Below, one piece after another: positions 6,591 through 11,912 of a stretch of DNA of 11,912 bases (within the stretch, counting starts at the first letter, position 1; each line of letters opens with the position of its first letter). The stretch is from CAZDUZ01 sp964508755. Its GTDB lineage: Bacteria > Patescibacteriota > Dojkabacteria > SC72 > JAFGCJ01. The position numbers and the translations under genes are program-made. The notes under the pieces were generated by a model. It saw only the letters and a program-made list of their open reading frames with translations. It made no database searches and was not told where the DNA came from. Where the stretch lies: assembly GCA_964508755.1 (NCBI GenBank), contig CAZDUZ010000027.1:1-11912 (forward strand), in the 5' to 3' direction.

Positions 6591-9281
6591 TCAGACTTTT
6601 TTATCTTTTAACGCAGCCTGTGCTGCGGCAAGTCGTGCAATAGGTACTCTGAAAGGTGAACAACTGACATAATTCAACCCGATTCTGTGACAGAATTCAA
6701 CGGAGGAGGGTTCTCCGCCATGCTCTCCGCATATTCCCACCTCGAGCTCCTTACGTACCGATCTTCCTTTTTCTACCGCTATCCGCATCATCTCTCCGAC
6801 GCCTTTTTCGTCCAGTACTTGGAAGGGGTCGACTTGATAGACTCCCAGTTCCATATATTTGGTGATGAACCGTCCAGCGTCATCTCGTGAATAGCCAAAG
6901 GTAGTTTGAGTTAAGTCATTGGTGCCGAATGAGAAAAATTCCATGCTTCTTGCGAATTCATCAGCGGTTACACAGGCACGAGGTAACTCGATCATTGTTC
7001 CGACTTTAAAAGTCAGCAATGGACTGGATGGTGTACCATTTGGTTTGTTATTACTTTCTTTCCTCGTATATCTACTTGCTACTTCCTCGGCGGTTCTCTG
7101 TATCACTTCGCTGAGAATTTCTACTTCCCGGTAATGGCTGGTAACCGGAATCTCGATCTCGGGGTGTACTCTCATTCCTTTTTGTGCTACTTCATAGGCT
7201 GCACTTACAATTGCTCTCGTTTGCATTTCGGTGATTTCCGGGTATACCATTCCGAGACGACATCCCCGGAATCCGAGCATTGGATTAAATTCGGCCAGTG
7301 ATTCTTTGCGCTCTTTTAACTTCTGAATGTCAACGTGCATTGCCGCGGCCAGTTTTTCCATTTCTTCATCAGTATGAGGTAGAAATTCGTGGAGTGGGGG
7401 ATCGAGAAGTCTAATGGTGACGGGAAAGCCATCCATTACTTCAAAAATCCCTTCGAAGTCGTGCTGTTGCATTTTTTCGATTTTCGAAAGGGCTTTAACC
7501 CGTTCTTCTTTAGTCTCCGATAGTATCATCTCTCGCATCGCAAATATTCGATCTTCCTGGAAAAACATGTGTTCGGTACGGCATAATCCAATCCCTTCTG
7601 CGCCGAATTTCCGCGCTACCTCAGCATCATGGGGGGTATCTGCATTGGTTCTAACGACAAGCTTCTTAACCTCATCTGCCCACTGCATGATCACCGCAAA
7701 ATCTCCTGACATTTCAGGTTCGACGGTTTGAATCTTTCCGACATAGACTTCTCCGACAGATCCATCAAGCGTAATCCAATCGCCTTCCTTCAAATTCGTG
7801 TCAGTCCCACAATGCAGTGTTCTTTTTTCTTCATTTACGACGATGTCAGAACTACCCGAGACACAGGATTTTCCCATACCACGGGCAACAACGGCTGCAT
7901 GACTGGTCATTCCGCCACGAGCGGTAAGAAAGCCGAGAGCTGAATTCATGCCCTCAATATCTTCGGGGGAAGTCTCGTTACGGACAAGAATAACGTTTTG
8001 TCCCTTCGATGAAAGTTCAACAGCATCTGCCGCGGAAAATACAATTTGTCCGCTGACTGCTCCGGGAGATGCGGGAAGTCCTTTGGCAATGAGTCTTTTT
8101 TCAGCCTTCGGGTCAATCATGGGATGCAGTAACTGATCAAGGGAGTTTGGATTAATGCTGAGAAGTGCTTTCTTTTTATCAATCAATCCTTCATTAACCA
8201 TGTCCACTGCAATTTTTACTGCTGCTTTTCCGGTTCGTTTTCCGCTTCGTGCCTGTAATAGGTATAGTTTTTGGTTTTCTATGGTAAATTCTAAGTCAAT
8301 CATATCGTTGAAATAGTGTTCTAGGGTTTCGAAAACCTTTTTTAGCTCTTCGTATACAGAGGGAAGATCATGTGACATTTCTGATAAGTGTTTCGGAGTT
8401 CTGATACCTGCTACCACATCTTCACCTTGGGCATTCATAAGGTATTCGCCGTAATATTCTTTCTCGCCGGTAGAGGGATTACGAGTAAATGCGACGCCGG
8501 TTGCTGAAGTATCTCCGAGATTTCCAAAAACCATGGTTTGAATATTTACGGCCGTTCCATTAATTTCTGGGGGAACTCGATTAATACGACGATATGAAAT
8601 CGCCCGAGGATTGTTCCACGAATTAAAAACGGCTCCGATGCTGAGCAGGAGCTGTTCCCTAGGATCCTCAGGGAATGCTTTCCCCTTTTCCTGTTCGATA
8701 GTCTTTTTATACTGGTGTACAATATCCTTAAGTTGATCGAGAGTTAATTCCGTATCATTCGTAAGGCCGTTCTTTTTTTTCATATTGCTGAGAATTCCCT
8801 CAAAGGTATGATGCTCAATGCCAAGCACTACATCACCAAACATCTGAATAAAACGTCGATAGCAGTCCCAAGCGAAACGAGGATTACCTGAAGTACGGGA
8901 CAGCCCTTCAATTGTTTTTTCATTGAGGCCGAGATTAAGAATCGTATCCATCATTCCAGGCATTGAAATAGCAGCGCCTGAACGTACCGACACAAGAAGG
9001 GGATTATCAGGGTTACCAAATCCTTTTCCACTTTCATGTTCAAGAAACGCTATTCCGTCAAGAAGTTCTTGTTCGAAATTTTCAGGAAAATGTCCATTGT
9101 TGTCCTGGTAAAACGTGCAGGTAGGGATGGAAACAACAATAACGGGGGGTACGGGAAGTCCGATTTTTGCCATCTCTGCAAGACCAAAACCCTTCCCTCC
9201 GAGAATATTTTTGGGAGAGTCGGTGTCAGGAAGCTCAGATACTGTCTGAGAGAAACGAAAAATTGAAGTGTCAGCTGTCAT
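6591..9281 (-). CDS. ppdK: Pyruvate, phosphate dikinase
   Basis: This enzyme interconverts pyruvate, ATP and phosphate with PEP, AMP and pyrophosphate. It can run in either glycolytic or gluconeogenic direction in the cytosol. At 896 residues it is full length for the family. The N-terminal ATP-grasp part starts with NILGGKGFGLAEM (GGKG at 28-31). The swivelling phosphohistidine domain has GGMTSHAAVVARGMGKSCVSG, with catalytic H461. The C-terminal PEP-binding barrel has EGIGLCRTEHMFF, KVGTMIELPRACVTADE, SFGTNDLTQTTFGYSRDD and CGEHGGEPSS, with catalytic C851. A short polar loop (about 741-756, K-E-S-N-N-K-P-N-G-T-P-S-S) seems longer than in the classic clostridial enzyme. The ATG at 9281 has no recognisable Shine-Dalgarno sequence. 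It heads a probable operon with the GH43 gene 11 bases downstream, and is divergent from msrB-msrA. Confidence 0.97.
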   Translation of the reverse strand: MTADTSIFRFSQTVSELPDTDSPKNILGGKGFGLAEMAKIGLPVPPVIVVSIPTCTFYQDNNGHFPENFEQELLDGIAFLEHESGKGFGNPDNPLLVSVRSGAAISMPGMMDTILNLGLNEKTIEGLSRTSGNPRFAWDCYRRFIQMFGDVVLGIEHHTFEGILSNMKKKNGLTNDTELTLDQLKDIVHQYKKTIEQEKGKAFPEDPREQLLLSIGAVFNSWNNPRAISYRRINRVPPEINGTAVNIQTMVFGNLGDTSATGVAFTRNPSTGEKEYYGEYLMNAQGEDVVAGIRTPKHLSEMSHDLPSVYEELKKVFETLEHYFNDMIDLEFTIENQKLYLLQARSGKRTGKAAVKIAVDMVNEGLIDKKKALLSINPNSLDQLLHPMIDPKAEKRLIAKGLPASPGAVSGQIVFSAADAVELSSKGQNVILVRNETSPEDIEGMNSALGFLTARGGMTSHAAVVARGMGKSCVSGSSDIVVNEEKRTLHCGTDTNLKEGDWITLDGSVGEVYVGKIQTVEPEMSGDFAVIMQWADEVKKLVVRTNADTPHDAEVARKFGAEGIGLCRTEHMFFQEDRIFAMREMILSETKEERVKALSKIEKMQQHDFEGIFEVMDGFPVTIRLLDPPLHEFLPHTDEEMEKLAAAMHVDIQKLKERKESLAEFNPMLGFRGCRLGMVYPEITEMQTRAIVSAAYEVAQKGMRVHPEIEIPVTSHYREVEILSEVIQRTAEEVASRYTRKESNNKPNGTPSSPLLTFKVGTMIELPRACVTADEFARSMEFFSFGTNDLTQTTFGYSRDDAGRFITKYMELGVYQVDPFQVLDEKGVGEMMRIAVEKGRSVRKELEVGICGEHGGEPSSVEFCHRIGLNYVSCSPFRVPIARLAAAQAALKDKKV

Positions 9282-9331
9282 GAAAAGTGGATGCTCAAAT
9301 TACTTGATGAATCAATCTTGTGAAACGAACA

Positions 9332-9340
9332 ATCATACCA
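9332..9340 (-). promoter_or_regulatory. Probable extended -10 promoter of ppdK
   Basis: On the minus strand TGGTATGAT forms an extended -10 (TG-n-TATGAT) without a good -35. A start near 9325 would give a leader of about 44 nt before the ATG at 9281. The same TGG-TAnnAT form precedes msrB and the HD-domain gene. Confidence 0.45.
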
Positions 9341-9433
9341 GAAATGTACAGCCCTTGGGCAGAGTTAACAAAGCTTATCTAATCTTGTTATTTTGTTTCA
9401 ACCCAGAAACGTCAAGGATTCCTCCTTTTGTTA

Positions 9434-9442
9434 TGGTATAAT
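9434..9442 (+). promoter_or_regulatory. Probable extended -10 promoter of msrB-msrA
   Basis: TGGTATAAT gives a perfect TATAAT (9437-9442) with an extended TG element. No convincing -35 is present, but an AGGATTCCT palindrome (9415-9423) lies in the -35 region. Transcription would start near 9449, about 30 bases before the ATG at 9478. Confidence 0.65.
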
Positions 9443-9443
9443 G

Positions 9444-9463
9444 AGTATTGTATATGTAATACT
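9444..9463 (+). promoter_or_regulatory. Candidate operator at the msrB start point
   Basis: AGTATTGTATATGTAATACT is an inverted repeat with 6-bp perfect arms (AGTATT/AATACT). It begins just after the -10 and spans the predicted start point, a place where a bound repressor would block initiation. It contains the 12-mer TATATGTAATAC (9451-9462) also found at 819-830 in the DUF892 promoter. Binding is inferred from position and symmetry only. Confidence 0.45.
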
Positions 9464-9477
9464 AATCGTGGCGGTGT

Positions 9478-9876
9478 ATGAGTTTTAATTACCTAACAGC
9501 TGAAGAGAGAAATATCATTGAACATAAGGCAACTGAGCCACCTTTTAGTGGAGAATATGATGACTTTTCCCAGGGTGGCACTTTTGTCTGTAAGCGGTGT
9601 AATGCGCCATTATTTGCATCAAGTACCAAATTTGACGCAGGTTGCGGCTGGCCAGCATTTGATGATCATTTTCCTGCTGCAGTTCTTCGTTTACCAGATC
9701 CTGATGGTATGAGAGTTGAAATCGTCTGTGCACAATGTGGTGGACATTTAGGACATGTGTTTGAGGGGGAAGGATTTACTGCAAAAAACACGAGGCATTG
9801 TGTCAATTCTCTTTCTTTGAAGTTCATCCCGAAAGGAGAATCTCTACCTGAAATTAAAAATCATGAACATGGGTAA
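9478..9876 (+). CDS. msrB: Peptide-methionine (R)-S-oxide reductase MsrB
   Basis: MsrB reduces the R form of methionine sulfoxide in oxidised proteins, normally with thioredoxin as electron donor. The 132-residue protein is a complete single domain. TEPPFSGEYDD opens the fold, CKRC (C38, C41) and CAQC (C84, C87) are the structural zinc ligands, GCGWPAF holds a possible resolving Cys (C56), GGHLGHVFEGEGF is the conserved core loop, and RHCVNSLSLKF holds the catalytic Cys (C108). There is no signal peptide, so it acts in the cytosol. The ATG at 9478 has only a weak G-rich site (GGCGG) close upstream. The last 14 bases overlap the start of msrA. The promoter carries a candidate operator shared with the DUF892 stress gene, which suggests induction by oxidants. 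Confidence 0.96.
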   Translation: MSFNYLTAEERNIIEHKATEPPFSGEYDDFSQGGTFVCKRCNAPLFASSTKFDAGCGWPAFDDHFPAAVLRLPDPDGMRVEIVCAQCGGHLGHVFEGEGFTAKNTRHCVNSLSLKFIPKGESLPEIKNHEHG

Positions 9877-10459
9877 TAAACCATCCTTTCAAAATTTCAC
9901 AAGTTCACCAGAAAATGTAGCCACTGCAACCTTCGCAGGAGGGTGTTTCTGGTGCACGGAAGCCATTTTCAAACGATTGAGAGGGGTGTTATCAGTAATT
10001 CCTGGATATACGGGCGGCGAAGTTTCTAATCCTACCTATGAAGAAGTGACGACAGGAAAGACCGGGCATGCAGAAGCAATACAGATACTATTTGATCCGG
10101 AGGAAATCACCTATGAGGAACTCCTTCATATTTTCTGGGGAACGCATGATCCTACGACAAAAGATCGGCAGGGAGCAGATGTGGGTTCGCAGTATCGTTC
10201 TGCAATTTTTTATCATTCATCCCATCAGAAAACGAGCGCAGAGAACATAAAAAAACAATTGGACGAGGAAGGATTGTATGAACATCCGATTGTTACCGAA
10301 ATTTCCTCATATCATACGTTTTATCCTGCTGAAGATTATCATCGGGATTTCTATGACAAGAATAGGGACTATCCCTACTGCAGGATTGTGATCCATCCTA
10401 AGCTAAGAATGTTATTGCGTGATTTTCGCCAGAATGTAAAGGGGACAAACGGTGAATAA
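9863..10459 (+). CDS. msrA: Peptide-methionine (S)-S-oxide reductase MsrA
   Basis: MsrA reduces the S form of methionine sulfoxide, complementing MsrB. The 198-residue protein has the signature GGCFWCTEAIF, with catalytic C28 preceding Phe-Trp, followed by GVLSVIPGYTGGEVSNPTYEEVTTGKTGHAEAIQ, FWGTHDPTTKDRQGADVGSQYRSAIFYH and FYPAEDYHRDFYDKN. The late YPYCRIVIHPKL has a Cys at about 175 that may help with recycling. The start is ATG 9863 or the second ATG at 9869; the first overlaps msrB by 14 bases and is chosen. The overlap shows the two are one transcript with coupled translation. No signal peptide is present. The gene converges on the HD-domain gene with a 32-base gap and no hairpin terminator. 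Confidence 0.97.
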   Translation: MNMGNKPSFQNFTSSPENVATATFAGGCFWCTEAIFKRLRGVLSVIPGYTGGEVSNPTYEEVTTGKTGHAEAIQILFDPEEITYEELLHIFWGTHDPTTKDRQGADVGSQYRSAIFYHSSHQKTSAENIKKQLDEEGLYEHPIVTEISSYHTFYPAEDYHRDFYDKNRDYPYCRIVIHPKLRMLLRDFRQNVKGTNGE

Positions 10460-10491
10460 ATTAAAGCGGCGCATTTCTTATCGGGAAGGGT

Positions 10492-11130
10492 TCATTTTGA
10501 AATTGTCTTCGCACTTCTTACTTGTTTCTCATACTTTTCAAAACTTGTTTTAAGGTCAGCAAGTGTCCAAAGAGAAGGATTGGTTTCCTTTGCCTTATCT
10601 GCAATTATTTTTGCTAAATCTGTATACAGCTTATCTCCGGATGTGTTTTCTGAATGCAGTCTTCGGTATGCCTCTTGGTTTCCTGTTAGCTCGAGTTCTT
10701 TAAGGGATAGTATGTAGTCAATATTGTCTGCGTCCTTGGCAATCTGAGATTCTAACGTTACTCTTGCGCGGTATTCAACAATAACGTTTCGAACTTCTTC
10801 CGTTAGATCTCCGAGTGGTTCGAGCTGTCTTGCAACAGCCAAATCTTCATCCTGATTCACGTACGGTTTCTGTACCCATTCTGAATCTCCTGTCCTTGTT
10901 TCTGCAACATCATGAAAGAGTGCCATGAGTAAGACTTTTGAGGTATCTGCTTTGAGTGCCTTTGCCAAAACGTAGGCGATTACTGCAACACGGTGGTGAT
11001 GCTCTGCGAGGGATTCAGTGTCAACGCGTACATGATGGTGGTAACTGCGCATAATTGTTCGCATAACACCCATTTCGTAGAAAAAATTGACAAGAAGTGT
11101 TGAATCGTACAACTCGTGATTTGTATTCAT
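10492..11130 (-). CDS. HD-domain phosphohydrolase, HDDC2/YfbR-like
   Basis: The 212-residue protein carries a metal-dependent HD domain. SLAEHHHRVAVIAYVLA supplies the first His (H44 or a neighbour), LMALFHDVAETRTGD supplies H73-D74 and E77, and AKDADNIDYIL supplies the late Asp (D133 or D135). This order and spacing match the HDDC2/YfbR group, which includes 5'-deoxynucleotidases acting on nucleoside monophosphates, so a nucleotide-pool role is likely though the substrate is not proven. The C-terminal part (about 145-212) is helical and charged. There is no signal peptide. The gene ends in TGA, which confirms TGA as a stop here. It has its own probable promoter in the 76-base gap after the membrane-protein gene, so it need not belong to the sigma-factor operon. 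Confidence 0.88.
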   Translation of the reverse strand: MNTNHELYDSTLLVNFFYEMGVMRTIMRSYHHHVRVDTESLAEHHHRVAVIAYVLAKALKADTSKVLLMALFHDVAETRTGDSEWVQKPYVNQDEDLAVARQLEPLGDLTEEVRNVIVEYRARVTLESQIAKDADNIDYILSLKELELTGNQEAYRRLHSENTSGDKLYTDLAKIIADKAKETNPSLWTLADLKTSFEKYEKQVRSAKTISK

Positions 11131-11166
11131 TTATCGCTCATCCAGTTAACTGAAATCTGTATGACA

Positions 11167-11175
11167 ATTGTACCA
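11167..11175 (-). promoter_or_regulatory. Probable extended -10 promoter of the HD-domain gene
   Basis: On the minus strand TGGTACAAT is an extended -10, without a clear -35. A start near 11160 gives a leader of about 30 nt before the ATG at 11130. It shares the TGG-TAnnAT form with the ppdK and msrB promoters. Confidence 0.45.
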
Positions 11176-11206
11176 AAAGATTACCCTACGTGGAGAATAT
11201 GAGTAG

Positions 11207-11557
11207 TTACTCCTCATCAAGAAGCTCAACGAGAGCTCCGTCTAGTTCATGCAGATCATCAAGGGTTGAATCGAGAGAGGCAATGGTGTGTTCAGTTCGA
11301 GAAATCACCGAGGTGATGTCGTTTGAAAACCAATGGGTCGGGACAAGAACTGTACCTATAAAAAAGATGAACGAAACGATTGTAAAACAGATGCTACACC
11401 ATAAGTAAAGCAAGCTGAATCTGTCATTTTTCGTTGAATGAATGACCCTTTGATAAATACGTGTTTTTACGGTATTTCTATCATCCTGCTTCTTCTCAGT
11501 CTTGTTCATGTAATCCTTAATAAGGGACTCGAATTGTTTTAAATCATTTTTTCCCAT
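11207..11557 (-). CDS. Single-TM protein, candidate anti-sigma factor
   Basis: No family is recognised in these 116 residues. The N-terminal part (1-46) is short, polar and charged (MGKNDLKQFESLIKDYMNKTEKKQDDRN), followed by one hydrophobic segment at about 47-72 (LLYLWCSICFTIVSFIFFIGTVLV). The C-terminal tail (about 80-116) looks like an acidic amphipathic helix (TEHTIASLDSTLDDLHELDGALVELLDEE). The positive N-side suggests N-in orientation, with the acidic tail outside. Its ATG lies 19 bases inside the 3' end of the sigma-factor gene, so the two are translationally coupled. Overlap with an ECF sigma gene, a small cytosolic N-domain and one TM helix together suggest an anti-sigma factor. No zinc-binding ZAS motif (H-x-x-x-C-x-x-C) is present, so this rests on context. 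Confidence 0.6.
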   Translation of the reverse strand: MGKNDLKQFESLIKDYMNKTEKKQDDRNTVKTRIYQRVIHSTKNDRFSLLYLWCSICFTIVSFIFFIGTVLVPTHWFSNDITSVISRTEHTIASLDSTLDDLHELDGALVELLDEE

Positions 11558-11912
11558 AGTGTTCTTAGCTTTTTAATTAATCGGTGGTGCATCACTTTTA
11601 CATTATTACGAGTGATATTTAGTTCTTTGCCGATGTCAGAGAAGGTCAAATTTCTATGGTATTTCAGTTCGAGAATGAGTTTTTCTCTTTCTGAAAGTTG
11701 GCTGATTAGTTTATTCAGCACTCCAATTTTCGGATCACGAGGTGTTCGTGTGTTAGGTGGTTCCTCCTGAAAATCTTCGAATTCCTCATTTAAATCGACA
11801 GATACTTTTAATCGGTATGTATGACGTAAAAAGGAGAGCACCTTGTGTCGCGCAATACCAAAGAGATAGTTGTTGATTTTTTGCAAATCAACACTATCAA
11901 GAGAGTAGTAAA
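11539..11912 (-). CDS. ECF-type RNA polymerase sigma factor, 5' end outside window
   Basis: The last 123 residues are visible and the frame is open to the window edge. A TTG at 11886 could be read as a start, but the preceding codons (YYSLDSVD) continue the protein, so the gene extends beyond the window. INNYLFGIARHKVLSFLRHTYR is a region 2 end (2.3-2.4, -10 recognition). A short acidic linker follows, then region 4: KLISQLSEREKLILELKYHRNLTFSDIGKELNITRNNVKVMHHRLIKKLRTLW, with the helix-turn-helix at about L80-K106 counted from that TTG. There is no region 3, as in ECF sigma factors. The start of the next gene overlaps it by 19 bases. Target promoters and signal are unknown. Its -10 or -35 preference cannot be read from the sequence. 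Confidence 0.88.
   Translation of the reverse strand, partial: YYSLDSVDLQKINNYLFGIARHKVLSFLRHTYRLKVSVDLNEEFEDFQEEPPNTRTPRDPKIGVLNKLISQLSEREKLILELKYHRNLTFSDIGKELNITRNNVKVMHHRLIKKLRTLWEKMI

Noticed and set aside
7414..7731. 105-residue plus-strand reading frame inside ppdK
   Set aside because: It is antisense to a clearly conserved catalytic protein, has no promoter or ribosome site, and reads as a shadow frame.
10453..10557. Short GTG-started frame (MNKLKRRISYREGFIL...) overlapping the msrA end
   Set aside because: It is 34 codons long, runs antisense into the HD-domain gene and has no ribosome site, so it is probably chance.

Overview
The window is bacterial, compact and AT-rich. All long genes read with the standard bacterial code, and TGA acts as a true stop (pyruvate phosphate dikinase and the HD-domain gene both end in TGA), which argues against recoded lineages such as Gracilibacteria. 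Most genes lack a clear Shine-Dalgarno sequence, and several probable promoters carry an extended -10 of the form TGG-TAnnAT. Small genes, overlapping gene pairs and anchored surface proteins fit a Patescibacteria/CPR-type genome (for example something near Peregrinibacteria), but this is a low-confidence guess. No rRNA, tRNA, CRISPR array, transposase or phage gene was seen, and no gap between genes exceeds 200 bases.

Layout. At the left edge (1-185) lies the C-terminal end of a polysaccharide deacetylase-like gene. It is followed by a strong bidirectional terminator and a convergent DUF892/YciF ferritin-like stress gene (295-798, minus). A plus-strand pair follows (945-1839): an unrecognised 175-residue protein translationally coupled to a DUF1801 protein. 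Next comes an unrecognised plus-strand ORF (2012-2461), whose reading frame continues upstream through an in-frame TAA to an ATG and which may be a decayed gene.

The centre (2518-9281, all minus strand) holds three genes in line: ppdK, a GH43-type beta-propeller glycosidase, and a 1018-residue membrane-anchored protein. The last has two tandem LamG-like domains, a probable (alpha/alpha) toroid catalytic-like domain and a C-terminal jelly-roll carbohydrate-binding domain. Together with the deacetylase fragment this suggests extracellular or cell-wall glycan handling next to PEP/pyruvate metabolism.

Divergent from ppdK is an overlapping msrB-msrA pair (9478-10459) for repair of oxidised methionine. 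The right side (minus strand) has an HDDC2/YfbR-like HD-domain phosphohydrolase, then a small one-TM protein overlapping the 3' end of an ECF-type sigma factor that runs off the window edge. That pair looks like a sigma/anti-sigma module.

The most interesting regulatory signal is a shared 12-mer (TATATGTAATAC) in the promoters of the two stress loci, DUF892 and msrBA. It lies in or next to an inverted repeat placed where a repressor would act. A related inverted repeat overlaps the probable promoter of the large glycan protein. This may be one regulon; the evidence is motif-level only.
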